Shown here piece by piece: positions 45,210-58,058 of a stretch of 64,000 nucleotides of DNA. The DNA lies in assembly GCF_000471905.2 (NCBI RefSeq), contig NW_006494931.1:4208730-4272729 (forward strand), read 5' to 3'. The translations under genes were made by a program, and so were the position numbers. Position 1 is the stretch's first letter, and each line of letters starts with the position of its first letter. Below the pieces are notes generated by a model, which saw only the letters and a program-made list of their open reading frames with translations, did not search any database and was not told where the DNA came from. The DNA comes from Amborella trichopoda. Lineage: Eukaryota; Streptophyta; Magnoliopsida; Amborellales; Amborellaceae.

Positions 45210-47120
45210 TGTTGGGTTTATGTGGCCTTTAAAGGCCTTATAAATGCGTAATGAAAAACTTTTATTATAGTGGAACATAAACTCAGTGGTAGTATGGTCC
45301 CTTGAAGACCATACTAAGCAAATGATGTTTGTTGATACCGAACTGTGCTTGACGATTTAAACTAGTCGGTTGGAAAATCGAAGGTACCTGGTCATAAAAA
45401 ATAAACCGAGAAGGGTTTTTGGAATAGCCCTTGATGAGGTCGGAGCTTATCCATGATCAATCACACAATATACATATCGATAGATCATTCGAGAAAGCAA
45501 GTTATCCACCTTTTGGGTGAAGCGTACGCATGTGCGAGAGATACCCCTGTATACCAAAGAGCTATGGTCACATAAGGTCGTGGTGACCTTGACTCGTCTC
45601 TAGGGGAGAACCTGTAATCCACAGACTGGGATTGCGACCCTTTGACTCATCGGCCAGACTTTGGTGACCCGCTAGTGAGCCCCTGCTTGGACTGTGGGTC
45701 ATGAAAAACATTGGGTCGGTTCGATAAAGCAAGTGTGATATGTAGTCCACAGTTGAAGGTGGAGTACCCCATAATTACAAATTGAATTCCTAAACCATAT
45801 GGATCATTTTCCCATCATATTAATTTAATTGTGTTCATTTTATTATTAAAATAATTTTAGTTTTATTATTTGAATTTTTATGAATCTTTCAATATTTTAC
45901 TTATGATTTTTGGACTTATAAAAATACAGTTATTGATTTTACAAAGTTATAAAAAATTCAAATATATATTAAATTATTTTTTATAAAATTCCATGGGCCT
46001 ATAGTACACATGGACCCACCATGTGGCATGTGGGTAGGGCCCACATGTGCCACATAGGGGTGGCACGCTCCACCCATTTGGATTCCTTTTAATAGCTTTG
46101 TGTTCAAGTTATTTAAATATGAAAAATGTATCTTATGACATATGGTCAATTTGTAATATAGTAAATATTGACCATATCTTATCTATTTAAGATAGTAAAT
46201 ATTCNNNNNNNNNNNNNNNNNNNNGATAATGCAATTTTATGGAATGCATGATATCCTTAATAGATTTAATTTATTTAAATATATTGATGGAAAAATGGTT
46301 TAAGGAAAGGGGGATAATGGTTCATGCACAACATAATGTTGATGACCCATCTATGAAATGGATGGCTCAGATCTCTCACCCCACAAGTCACTTTGATCAA
46401 CGGTCTATATTCAATATCAAGAAAAAGACAAACTATGAGAAACCCTAAAAAAACCCTAGACCTAAATTTTACTATAAATAAGGGTGCTCTCTCCCCATTT
46501 CTACACACCTCTCTCTTCCATAACCTCTTTCTCTGCCATAAACTCTCTCTCTCCTCCCTAGGGGCCACACCCCTCTCTCTCCTCTCAAGCTTTCTCTCTC
46601 TAACCCTCTCTCTTTTCTAAGACCCATAGGGGGCATGCCCCAACCCTTGGTCTCCTTTCTCTCTCTCTTGACCTAAAGATTTAAGGGTTGAGAAAATTAG
46701 GGTTTGAGCCTAATTATTGTGGAGCTAAGGTTTTGTAGAGATTCAAAGGTGGTTACCTAGTTTTGCCAAAATTAGTTTTTCCTGTTCGAGATTGAAGCTA
46801 GACCGCTGATCCCACGCTATTGAATGTGGTGACTCGGTGTGGGGTGTAATAAGCCCGGTTGAGGTAATCCCCAACATCTTCTCTTTCACTTTCTTGCTCT
46901 TTTATTTTATATTCTCAAGCATAGTATTAAGTTATAAAAATGACATCAAGTGGTTGAGTTTTATTTTTATTGTTGTCCTGTTTTATTTTGAAATATTTGT
47001 TTATTCTAAAAGAACTATCTGTAAGTGATCTTTTTGCCAAAATAAAAAGGGGAGCTTATTATCATTAAAAAAAAAAAAATTTGTATTCCCCTGGGAAAGA
47101 TCACATAGGTCTTACTTTCA
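45210..47120 (+). repeat. 5' LTR of the copia element
   Basis: Starts TGTTGGGTTTATG and ends CTTACTTTCA. A TATAAATA box lies at 46473-46480. Compared with the 3' LTR it lacks about 75 bp (after GGAGCTTATCC, near 45450) and has a 20-N gap at 46205-46224 where the 3' LTR has about 40 bp more. Confidence 0.93.
46205..46224. other. Assembly gap (20 N)
   Basis: Twenty N lie inside the 5' LTR. The 3' LTR holds continuous sequence at the matching place (about 52205-52250), so the missing DNA is LTR sequence and the gap probably reflects misassembly between LTR copies. Confidence 0.97.
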
Positions 47121-47121
47121 T

Positions 47122-47133
47122 TGGTATCCGAGC
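47122..47133 (+). other. Primer binding site of the copia element
   Basis: TGGTATCCGAGC lies 1 nt after the 5' LTR. It differs from the standard tRNA-Met site TGGTATCAGAGC at one position. Confidence 0.85.
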
Positions 47134-47189
47134 TGATTTTACTTGATTGCCATTAGGAGTTTTTTTTTTTTTCTTTGCAAGAGAATAGA

Positions 47190-50100
47190 AAGGTATAGCT
47201 GCTCGTACTTTCATCTCAAAGATTCTGAAAGCTGAAAAGTTTGATGGGACCAACTTTGTTTCATGGAAAAGAAAAATCAAATTTGTTCTCCATGAGGAAA
47301 ACTTGCATGAGATACTCTTTGAGGACCGATCTCGTCGTCCAACTGACGACTCATCTCAAGAAATCAAAGATGAGTACACCAATTGGAAGAGGAGGAATCT
47401 GAGATGCAAACATGTTCTTTTATTTGCCATGACTGACTCATATGCTTCTGAGTATAAGTCAATCTATGAGTATAAGTCAATCTATACTGCAAGTGAGATT
47501 TATGATAAACTTGTGAGAGAGTATGCTGAACCCTCGTTTATGAAGCAAACCATGACTATGAGGAGGTATAATGAGTTAAAGATGGCAGGAGGTACCAAAT
47601 TTGCAAATCATGTGCACGTCTTTTGCGCACTAGTCAGAGAGCTAGAAGACACAAACATGAAACCCAATGAATTTATGCAAGTGATTCATCTTATGAATTC
47701 ACTTCCTAATTCATGGGAGACTTTTATATCTTCCTTTTTTACTAGAAGAAAGACACCAAAAGTGGAGGAGCTCATCACGACAATCAAATCAGAAGAAGAG
47801 AGGAGGAATTCAAGGTAAACTCGAAGGGATGTTGTACATATGGTAAAATCTCCACCCTCTTTTAAATTTAAGAAAGGAAATAGAAGAAATTATTTTGGAA
47901 AGAAAAGAGATTTTAAAAAGAGATATTTTGAAAATAAGGGAGCAAGGAGAGTGACTCGAACTTGCTTTATTTGCAAGAAGGTGGGCCACATAGCCAATAG
48001 TTGTTGGTTCAACAAATCTAGAGGGACCAATAATAAATTGGCATGTGTGGTTTTTGAGTCTATACTGACTGACCCCAAGGGAGCCTCTTGGTGTCTTGAC
48101 TCGGGAGCTATAAGCCCATATCACAAACACCAATGATGGTTTTCGTTTTTTCACTTTCATGGGGCCAGAATAACAACATATTTACATGGGAGGAAATCAA
48201 ATGACTGATGTACTTAGAGTTGAAGATTTTGAGCTGAAACTGAAGAATGTAAGCACCTTGATCCTAAAGCAAGCACGTTATGCTCCTGATATGAAGAAGT
48301 GTTTGGTTTTAGTTCTTAAAATGTCTATGTCTAGATTCATAACCACTTCATTGAGTAGAAAGTGGTGGTAAAAAAGGGTAAAGATGTAATCATGACTGGA
48401 TGACTTGTAGATAGACTATTTACTATTGAAATAAAAGAAAATGTTGTTTATGTCTTGTTCTCTAATGAATTGGATGCTACCCTATGACATATGAGGTTAG
48501 GATACACTAATATCAAACGAATGGAAAGATTAAAAAAGGACAGGATTCTTCAAAATTATAAGGGAGATTTATAGAAAGTGTGTGAGTCTTGTGTGCAAGG
48601 AAAATTAATAGGGAAAAATACCGTCAGGGCAAAAAGAGCTACTAACGTATTGGAAATCATTCATAGTTATGCATATGACCACCAAAAGTGGAACAAGATA
48701 TTTTATCTCTTTTATAGATGATCACTCGCGATATGGTCATGTGTACCTTATTCATGCGAAATCAGAAGCCCTAAAAAAATTCAAAGAATATAAGGCCAGT
48801 AGAGAATCAAACTAACCTAAAATTATGTCCTTAGAATCGATAGAGGGGGGAAATATTCATCTGACCTTGTCAAAGAATTGTTCATTGAAAATGAGATCAT
48901 CAATCAGTACAACATGCCTTATACTCTTGAACAAAATGGTGTAGTTGAGAGAATGAATATGACCTTAGTAGAAATGGTAAGGAGTATGATGGGGCACGCA
49001 AATCTCTTCTTGGAGTTTTGAGGAGAAGTCGTATTAATGGCATGTTACATCCTGAACCGAACTCCTACAAAAGCTGCCCCACTTACTCCTCACAAAATTT
49101 TCACAGGTCGTACTCCCTCCCTTGAACACTTGAGAGTTTGGGGTTGCTCAGCCCATGTCTTTATCCCACATCAAAATAGAACCAAATTGCAACCCAAAAC
49201 TATCAAAACCATTTTCATTGGTTACTCAGATCATGGTAAGTAGTATCGATTCTACAACCTTGAAACATGTGCGGTTATTAAAAGCCGCGATGCTCATTTC
49301 TTCGAGGAAGAGTTCCTTGAACCAAGGGTGAGTAGAAAACAAACCGACTTTTATGAGGAGGCAAAAAACAAGGATGTAGTTCGAGACCCTGACCCTGAAT
49401 TTCCTAAAGAAAGTGAACCTTTACCTGAACCAAGACGAAGTAATCGAGTCAGTAGAGCACCTCTTTACCTAGAACAATTTGTCTACGTTGGAGAACATTT
49501 TGATAAGGTTGGGGAAGATCCATATTCATAACCTAGAACTCACCGTAAAGCTTTGACCTGTCCTGAAAGGGAATACTGAGTAGAAGTCATGAAAGATGAG
49601 TATGCTTCCATTAACCAAAACCATGTATGAAAATTAATACATCGACCTCAAAAGCGCAAGGCCATTGGTTGTAAGAGGATTTTCAAGAAAAAGTTGAACT
49701 CTGAAGGGAAAAATACAAAGCTAGGTTGGTTGCAAAGGGTGTCACCCAGAAAGAAGGGATAAATTATGAGGAAATTTTTTCCCCTGTTGCCAAATTTCCA
49801 TTCATCCGAATCCTTATAGCTATAGCAGCCCATTTTGACTTTGAGGTTCATCAAATAGATGTCAAAATAGCCTTTTTAAATGAGGATTTAGAAGAAGAAA
49901 TTTACATGACCCAACTTGAGGGATTTGAGGAGAAAGGGAAAGAGAACCTAGTATGCAAACTTAATAAATCCCTTTATGGCCTGAAACAAGCATCACGATA
50001 GTGGTACATAAAATTCCAAGAGACCATTGCTCTTGCAGTGTTCTCTACAAATAATGAGGATTATTGCATATATCAAATGTCAGTGGGAGTAATGTGGTCT

Positions 50101-51020
50101 TTATATCGTTATATGTTAATGATATGTTAATTGTTAGTAGCTCAATTGCCCTACTAGTAGAGACGAAAATTATTTTTACACAACACTTCGATATGAAGGA
50201 TCTTGGAGAAGCTTCATATGTGTTGGGCATCACGAAAATAAGAAACAGGAGAGAGAAGACTATCCAACTGTCTCAGGCAACCTACTGTAAAAGGATACTG
50301 TAAAAGTTTGATATGAGTATGTGTAAGCCCATGTCAACCCCAATTGAGAAAAAGACGAAACTTAGTAATAAAATGTGTCCTACCAAAGACATGGATATAA
50401 GAGTTATGGAAAGAGTGCCATACAAGAGCGCAGTTGGGTCCCTTATGTATGCCATGACGGGAACAAGACCTGACTTGTCCTTCGTCATGAGTTTGGTGAG
50501 CCGTTTCCAAAGCAATCCAGGAGAGGAGCATTGTAAAGCAGTAAAAAGAATACTCAGCTGTTTAAAGGGGACCATGAACTATGCGTTTACATATAAAGGG
50601 GGAACTAAAATAACAATAGAGGAATATTCAAATGCAAGCTATCTCGTGGATCCAGATGATGCGAAGTCTACATCTGGGTATGTGTTTATGCTTGGAGGGG
50701 GTGCGATTTCTTGAAAGTCAAAGAAACAAGATATTGTGGCTTTGTCCACCATAGAATCTGAGTATGTGGCATGCTGTCTAGCAGCCAACGAGGCCATGTG
50801 GATTAAGAAGTTTCTTAATTGACATAATTTCCATCTTGTATGTTGTGAGGCAGTGCAATTTTTTTTCGACAACACGACGACTATTTGTGTCTCTAAAGAG
50901 CCTCGGTTTCACAAGAATTCCAAACATATCAAGCCATACTTCTATCACCTGATAAATGAGGTGAGATTAAAAGAGATCGAGATTAGCTACATATCTACAG
51001 ATTTGATGATTACATAACCT
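47190..51020 (+). pseudogene. Copia gag-pol polyprotein, degraded
   Basis: Gag opens around KAEKFDGTNFVSWKRKIKF (47230-47285) and runs to a premature TAA at 47816-47818. The same frame continues into a CCHC knuckle, CFICKKVGHIANSC (about 47963-48004), and the protease motif WCLDSGA (about 48090-48110), ending at 48136. After a frameshift come the pre-integrase HMRLGYTNIKRM (about 48485-48520), with integrase residues in DRGGKYSS and NGVVERMN (about 48840-48960). RT follows (DVKIAFLNEDLEEEIYM, KSLYGLKQ, and YVND in place of YVDD at about 50110-50121), then RNase H (DIVALSTIESEYVA, 50730-50770). At least a dozen stops are present. Replacing the second RT catalytic Asp position with Asn would by itself be expected to disable the enzyme. 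Confidence 0.93.
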
Positions 51021-51129
51021 CTGACTAAGGGGAGTTGTCCCTAATGTTTTTATAAGACATGTGAGAGAGATGAGGATGAGAGAAAGTGATGAAGAGAGTA
51101 TGTAAGGCCTTCAAAGGCCAAGTAGGAGA

Positions 51130-53119
51130 TGTTGGGTTTATGTGGTCTTTAAATACCTTACGAGTGTGTAATGAAAAACATTTATTATAGTGGAACATTA
51201 ACTCAGTGGGAGTGTGGTCCCTCGATGATCATTCTAAGAAAATGATGTTTGTTGATACCGGACTGTGCTTGACGATTTAGGCCAGTCGGTTGAAAACCCA
51301 AGGTACCTGAGCATAAAAAATAAACCGACAAGGGTTTTTGGGTTAGCCCTTGATGAGGTCGGAGCTTATACCTAGATGAGTGAGTCGATGGACTGTGTGA
51401 CCCTTGTGTGTGATAGTACGTCTACAAAGATGGGGGCCAAAACCTCATCTATGATCCATCACACGGTATACATATCGATAGATCGTTCGAGAAAATAATT
51501 ATCCACCTTTTGGGTGAAGCGTATGTATGTGCAAGAGATACCCCCTATGCACCATAGAGCTATGATCGTATTAGGTCGTGGTGACCTTGACTGGTCTCTA
51601 TGGGAGGAACAGTAATCCACAGACTGGGATTGTGACCCCTTGACTCATCGACCAGACTTTGGTGACCTGCTAGTGAGTCCCGTCTTAGACTGTGGGTCAT
51701 GGGAAATACTGGGTCGGTTCGATAAAGCAAGTGTGGTATGTAGTCCGCAGTTAAAGGTGGAGAACCCCATAATTACAGATTGAATCCCTAAAACTATATG
51801 GATCATTTTTCCATCATATTAATTTAATTGTGTTCATTTTATTAATGAAATGATTTTAGTTTTATTATTTGAATTTTTATGAATCTCTCAATATTTTATT
51901 TATGATTTTTGGACTTATAAAAATAAAGTTATTGATTTTACAACTTTATAAAAAATTCAAATATATATTAAATTATTTTTTATAAAATTCCATGAGGGCC
52001 CAGAGTGCACATGGGCCCACCATGTGGCATGTGGGTGGGGCCCACATGTGCCACATAGGGGTGGCACGCCCCACTCTTTTGGATTCCTTTTGATAGCTTT
52101 GTGTTCAAGTTATTTAAATATGGAAAATGTATCTTATGACATATTATCAATTTGTAATATAGTAAATATTGACCATATCTTATCTATTTAAGATAGTAAA
52201 TATTAACTTGATATTTCTTGATATATTCATATGGAATATATGAGGTGGATAATACAATTTTATGGAATGTATGATATCTTTAATAGATTTAATTTATTTA
52301 AATATATTGATGGGAAAATGGTTTCAGGAAAGGGGGATAATGGTTCATGTACCTTTCATAATGTTGATGGCCCATTTATGGAATAGATGACTTAGATCTC
52401 TTACCCTATAAGTCACCTTGATCAATGGTCCATATTCAATCTCAAGAAAGAGACAAACAATGGGAAACCTTAGACTTAAATTTCACTATAAATAGGGATG
52501 CTCTCCCCCCATCTCTACACATCTCTCTCCTTCTCATAACCTCTCTCTCTCTCCTCCCTAGGGGCCGCGCCCTTCTCTCCTCTCAGGCTTTCTCTCTCTA
52601 ACCCTCTCTCTCTCTCCTAAGACCCATAGGGGGCACGCCTTAACCCTAGGTCTCATTTTCTCTCTCTCTTGACCTAAAGATTTAAGGGCTGGAAAAATTA
52701 GGGTTTGAGCCTAATTATTTTTGAGTTAGGGTTTTGTAGAGATTTAAGGGTGGTTACCTAGTTTGGCCGAAATTAGCTTTTTCGGTTCGAGATTGAAGCT
52801 AGACCGCTGATCCCATGCCATTGGATGTGGTGACTCGGTGTGGGGTGTAATAAGCCCGGTTGAGGTAATCTCCGAGACCTTCTCTTTTAGTTTCTTACTC
52901 TTTTAGTTTATATTCTCAAGCATAGTATTAAGTTATAAAAATAACATCAAGTGGTTGAGTTTTATTTTTATTGTTGTCCTATTTTATTTTGAAATATTTA
53001 TTTATTATAAAAGGACCGTCTATAAGTGATCTTTTTGCCAAAATAAAAAAGGGTGATTATTATCATTAAAAAAAAAAAATTGTATTCCCCTAGGAAAGAT
53101 TACATAGGTCTTTCTTTTA
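51130..53119 (+). repeat. 3' LTR of the copia element
   Basis: It follows a purine-rich GGCCAAGTAGGAGA (51116-51129). Starts TGTTGGG and ends CTTTTA. TATAAATA at 52487-52494. It is complete, unlike the 5' LTR. Confidence 0.95.
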
Positions 53120-53124
53120 AGGAT

Positions 53125-53814
53125 CCCACCCACGAACATGTACATCATTGCCTACATGCAAAACAGATGAATACAACCATATAGCACATAAATTTAAACA
53201 ATACAAAAGCACACCACAGTAACACATGATTTGTATGGTTCACCCAAAAAACGGCTACATCCAAAGCCCGAGCAGGTAGAAATCCATTTTCACTGTGAAG
53301 ATCAGTTTTTGGTTACAAGAGATGTACATCTCTCTAAACAGTGGTAAAGCTTTGCCAATTTTCCTTTTTAGATATGCTCTCTTGACCTTCCAAATCACCA
53401 ATGAACTTGCTCTTTCCCACTACTACACCACTGATTAAAAGAGAAATTTGTGAGCAATTGAGATACTCTCTCTTGAATGAAAGTAAACCAACTCCTAACA
53501 TCATCCTAGCTTTCTCACCTGTGGGAGTAAGTGTACATTACGCTCCCTTGGAAGCATGTTCCATGTATCTAGCGACCAATTTAACAAGGCCCTCTTTAGT
53601 TCCAAGTATTGTTTCCGGACATAATCGAAAAGGTTGGGGATATTTGTAGTGGTTGATTTACCTAAAAAACTAAAAATAAATAAAAAATAGATATACGAGA
53701 GCACGCACACCCACATAAACATGAAAAACAAAAAAAAAAAAAAGAAAAAAACAAGAAAGAAAGAAAGAGAGAATGGTTCAAACCTTCACTAAAAAGATTG
53801 AAACAACTGATGTT
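53125..53814. other. No gene seen
   Basis: Holds the phrase GTATGGTTCACCCAAAAAAC followed by GGCTACATCCAAAGCCCGAG, a wording often seen in plant retrotransposon-derived repeats, and an A/GAAA-rich run at about 53735-53770. An 82-codon frame at 53401-53649 is not recognisable. Confidence 0.35.
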
Positions 53815-54285
53815 TGACTATTCGGGCGAGTCCAACTTACTCGGGTGAGTGCCCTTGGATTCACTCAACTAAAGCGCGACTATTCCCGAGGGGGGAAGGG
53901 GGTCCAACTCGGATATCTTGAATATTTTTTTTTAAAAAAAGAAATCTATTTTTATTATTTTGGCAAAGGTTGGAAAGTATTTGGGCCATTAATACTTATT
54001 TTTACATTTTTTTCATCTTTTTTGGATTATTTTGAAAATACCCTTGGTTACAAATTGATTTTATCATAATTTATTTTTTTACCCTTTTTTTTAACATCAT
54101 GAGCTTGTTTTGTTTAATCGTATTTAAACATATATTTTCTATTTTTTTGGATTTTTTGTATTTTTTAATTTTCTTACCATTATTTAGCTTGAATAGTACT
54201 CGGCCAAACTCGGGTCTAATTACTCAGACTCGGGCCTAGGCTGAGTATGCCCAACTCGTTCAATCGAACACTGGAAACTACTGCA
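53815..54285 (+). repeat. Dispersed repeat of about 450 bp, copy 1
   Basis: Core ACCCTTGGTTACAAATTGAT, then GCTTGTTTTGTTTAATCGTA and ACATATATTTTCTATTTTTT, edged by CGGGCGAGTCCAACTTACTC on the left and GGCCAAACTCGGGTC on the right. Colinear with 56195-56640 and, inverted, with 55535-56060. Confidence 0.65.
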
Positions 54286-54621
54286 TCTTTCCATAGACGG
54301 AAATCTTTTAGGTTCATTGGTCGCCTAATTTTGTCTCCGCAACACTACAGAAACGTACATATGAATCCAAAGCCAGTGTAAAAGGTAATGAATACATATT
54401 AGAATATTATTATCAGGGTGACCACCGGCAATTATGGCTTCCGGGGTTATTGTTCAAGGGACGGTGATTATTAAGGTGTCAAAGTGAGAGGTTCGGATCG
54501 AGCGGAGGAAATCAGAGAGCTCGATGTTACAGGAAACCAGTCTGTTTGGCTTAGTTGGAGTTCTTAGACGGCGATGTAGGGTTGAGGGCTTTCAGTGTCT
54601 TGTTAGTCCAGGTTGGTTACT
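54286..54621. other. No gene confirmed
   Basis: A GC-richer patch at 54420-54600 gives short frames without a known domain. It could be a captured exon scrap, but nothing supports a function. Confidence 0.3.
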
Positions 54622-54630
54622 CTTGAAAGT

Positions 54631-55036
54631 GGACAAAGTTTATCTAAGGATGCAACCTTATAATGTAGAACTACGGTGTAGAACTACGGATGCATCTCAA
54701 AAGTCCATCGAAAAAGGTTGTTTTAATGTTGAAAAACCTTTTGATTGATTATCTCGACATCGAGATGTATGACTATGAAAAATAAAACGATTTTAAGTAT
54801 CAGACATAGTGCATTTTACAACATATTATCTACACCGTCTATTTTTAATATTTTCATATGTTTATAGATCTACTTGATTTTAACCATTTTTTAAATTTAA
54901 ATTTTTTTAATTAGATATAAAAATAGATTTTGAGATAATCCTAAGAACACTTTACATCAAAGTTATACACCATGATAAAATTTGAAGGTGTACCTACCTC
55001 TACCGCTACGGATGCATTCTAATGCCAATTGTACCC
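54631..55036 (+). repeat. Abundant MITE family, copy G, with 9-bp target duplication
   Basis: Starts GGACAAAGTTTATCTAAGG and ends GCCAATTGTACCC. CTTGAAAGT flanks both sides (54622-54630 and 55037-55045), a perfect 9-bp duplication, which with G...C ends points to the Mutator superfamily. A small internal duplication of GTAGAACTACGG occurs near the left end. Confidence 0.85.
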
Positions 55037-55045
55037 CTTGAAAGT

Positions 55046-55534
55046 AGAGACTAGTATCTCTCTATTTTTTCCTCTCATTTATGGAGCTTGTTGTCTCATA
55101 CAATGAAACTAATGGTTAACATTAAAGGGAGACAAAAAATTAAAAATAAATAAAATAAAATAATAAATAAATAAAATGATAATAATAATAATAAAAAGAG
55201 AAAATAAAAGAAGAAAGAAAGAAAGCTACAATCAAAACAAATCTCATGCTACAACCTGATAATGGATGGAAGTTCGCAAATCTCTACACCAGAAATAAAA
55301 ACTCACTATTTCCCATTTTTACCAGGGGCCAGCCATTCCATGCCTTCGCAACGCCAAACCACGTGTCCATGAAAAATCAAGGATTTGAGCAGAAAACTAA
55401 AAAATGACGAACACGAGGGACACACAAGTCATGAAGATGAGATATATTTACAATATTCAAATCTAGCTTCATCCCCTACTGGGCTTTATGTGAATTTTTT
55501 ATTACTGTTCGATTGCACGAATCGCCATTGAAAC
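55046..55534. other. No gene seen; simple repeats
   Basis: AATAA/AAATA-rich low-complexity DNA at 55130-55230, then unremarkable AT-rich sequence. Confidence 0.4.
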
Positions 55535-56060
55535 CTGGCCATGGGCTAGGTCAGAGTAATCCAGAACCAGTCCAGGTAATGAGTAACCCAGTGTTATCGT
55601 ATAAATAAGTATCACATTTATTTAGAACATTTAATTTTATCATAATCAAGAGATATATATTCATCCGATGACACCTAATATTATCTACAGATACATATCT
55701 ATACGAAACGTATCCATATGATAATACTGGGCAGGTCTTATAAGGGTTTAAAAATATTAAACAAATCTCATAAAATTCTAAAAAATATGAAAAGTACGTT
55801 TAAAGTACAATTAAACAAAACACATCCCAATGAAATTAAAAAAGTAGTGAAAAATTGATTTTGAAAAATCAACTTGGGGTCAAAATACTCCTCAACCTTT
55901 TCCAAAACAATAGAAAACATTATAAAATATATTACAAACAAATTTCTTATTTTTGTATATTTTTAATTTTTTAATTTAGGATCGTCAAGCCGGTTGACCA
56001 TCTACACCGGCCACAGCTAGTGACCAGTTCCGAGTACCCTAGCTGGGTCAGGGTTGACCC
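55535..56060 (-). repeat. Dispersed repeat of about 450 bp, copy 2 (inverted)
   Basis: On the minus strand it reads AAGTTGATTTTTCAAAATCA, then GTGTTTTGTTTAATTGTAC, colinear with copies 1 and 3. Confidence 0.6.
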
Positions 56061-56194
56061 GACCATTTTTGCGTACAGTGTTTTTTATCCATTTTTATGG
56101 ACTCGGATCTCAAGAGAAACATTAATTGAGTGAAAAAATCATTACAAGGAACTTCTCTACGCCACTCGAGTGAGGGTGTGAGAGAGAAACCTGA

Positions 56195-56640
56195 AGCAGT
56201 GTTTGCAAACTCGGCCAGTCCAACTGGAACCGAGCATTAGCCAATCTAGTTTTGGCTGGTTCTGGTGGTCCAGCTGGGTATAAAAAAGAAATCTAAAAAT
56301 ATATAAAATCACAAAAAATAAGTGATTGGTTAATTTTTGAAAAAAATTAGAAAGTTTTTTGGCCATGAATACTTATATTTACAATTTCCCATCTATTTCG
56401 AAAATTTGAAAATACCCTTGGTCTCAAATGGATTTTTGAAAATCTATTTTCACTACTTTTCATTTTCATTTAGATATGCTTTGTTTAATCTTCCTTTAAA
56501 TATATTTTCATATTTGTTTAGATTTTTTTTGTATTTTTTATATTTTTTAATACTTTTTGGACCGGCCGGGACCTACCCGATTAAGTCAATTTACTAGTTA
56601 CTCGAACTTGGCCCTCGGCAAGTTTGATTTTTTGAACACT
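56195..56640 (+). repeat. Dispersed repeat of about 450 bp, copy 3
   Basis: Shares ACCCTTGGTCTCAAATGGAT, TATGCTTTGTTTAATCTTCC and ATATATTTTCATATTTGTTT with copy 1. The edges again contain TCGGCCAGTCCAACTGG-like words. Confidence 0.65.
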
Positions 56641-56741
56641 AGCCTGAAGTTCTACAAAGAACAGAATCAACATACATAGAGACCGATTCTTGGCAAATTC
56701 GGTGAGATATTTATTAGATATGACTATTAAAAAACAAAAAA

Positions 56742-57127
56742 AAGTTTATATGAGCCATCAACTTCATAGTATAATATTGAAGTAAATAGGATAATATTGA
56801 AGTAAGGTGCAACTCAAAAACTTACGGGAAAGGTCATTTTGATGCTGCAAAAGTCTTAAAAATTGATCATCAACCTCAAGATATGAAAAAAAAAAAGTGT
56901 TTGAGCTCTTAAAAAGTGCATCTTACAACAAGTTATTTGGACCGTCCATTTTCAGGAGTCTTACATAGCTATAAATCATCTTGATTTTTACTTTTTCTAA
57001 GCTTTAAATTCATAATTGATAACAGAAGTATATCCTCAAGCTACCCTAAAAGTTTTCTACGTCGAAACTATATCGTCTAAGAAGATTTAAAAGTGTACTT
57101 TACTTTTACGTAAACCTTAAACAATTA
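56742..57127 (+). repeat. Abundant MITE family, diverged copy H
   Basis: It opens AGTTTATATGAGCCATCAAC. Family words include AAGGTGCAACTCAAAAACTT and TTGGACCGTCCATTTTCAGG. It ends TACGTAAACCTTAAAC. The 21-bp phrase around AGGATAATATTGAAGTAA is duplicated near the left end. Confidence 0.6.
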
Positions 57128-57300
57128 ATTTTTTCCTACTTAACCCCTCAAGGGACTGCCAATTACATACACACAAAGACGGACGTAAAATACAAAAAAA
57201 GTCCGATTGACTAAAAAATTACAAGAAAGATTAGTTACTATATATTTTTAAAATTTTTCTCAAAATGTCTCTCAATTTGAGGATATCATCTTTGAACCGG

Positions 57301-57303
<3 letters not shown>

Positions 57304-57337
<34 letters not shown>
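57304..57337 (+). repeat. (TTA)n microsatellite
   Basis: About eleven uninterrupted TTA units, then TTTA units and a T-run to 57360, inside the left arm of the foldback element. Confidence 0.95.
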
Positions 57338-57351
<14 letters not shown>

Positions 57352-58058
57352 TTTTTTTTTGTTCTTGGTTGTGTATGTTTTAGGACATTTGAAAACTACT
57401 TTAGGGTCCATATCCTCATATTGTTGTGGTGTTATGCTACATTATAGGCATTTTTCCCAAAATGCCGCTCGGTCTGCAGATACCATCCCTGGACCGGTTT
57501 TAATTTTTTCTTTTTTTGGTTTTCTTCATGGTGCCCTATATTTTAGGACAGTTGGCGACCAATTTAAGGTCCCTATCCTTGGACTACCTAGATTGTGGTG
57601 TCACACCACATTATAAGAAGTTTGAGGATGAAGATCTCGGACCGTTGGCTTATGCTCAATTCAGTTAACAGTCTGAGGTCCCCATCCCTGGACGGCCTAC
57701 ACCGTGGTGTTCAACCACTTTATAGGTAGTCCGAAGATGGAAACCTTGGACGGCCTGTAATGTGGTGTAACACAACAATCTGGGCAGTCTGAGGATGGGG
57801 ACATTAGACTGCTTGTAATGTGGTATAAGACCATAATGTGGGCGGTCTAAAGATGGGGACCTCGGACCGCTTGCCAACTCTTCTAAAACATAGGATACAA
57901 AGAAAAACTAAAAAAAGAGAAAAATTAAAACTAGTTTAGGTATGGTATTTTTGTACAGATGGGTATTTTGGAAATTTTTTAAAAATCTACAATAACTGAC
58001 AATCTTTGTAATTTTTTAGTCAATTCGACTCTTTTTGTGTGCTTTACATTTTTGTCTT

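Larger units (their letters stand above)
45210..53119 (+). mobile_element. Full-length Ty1/copia LTR retrotransposon, inactivated
   Basis: LTRs at 45210-47120 and 51130-53119 flank a gag-pol region in the copia order (gag, protease, integrase, RT, RNase H). The element is framed by a perfect 5-bp target duplication, AGGAT at 45205-45209 and 53120-53124, so the ends are certain. Both LTRs start TGTTGGG and end TTTCA or TTTTA. The coding region is closed by many stops and frameshifts, so it cannot move on its own. Length is about 7.9 kb plus the sequence hidden by the N gap. Confidence 0.96.
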
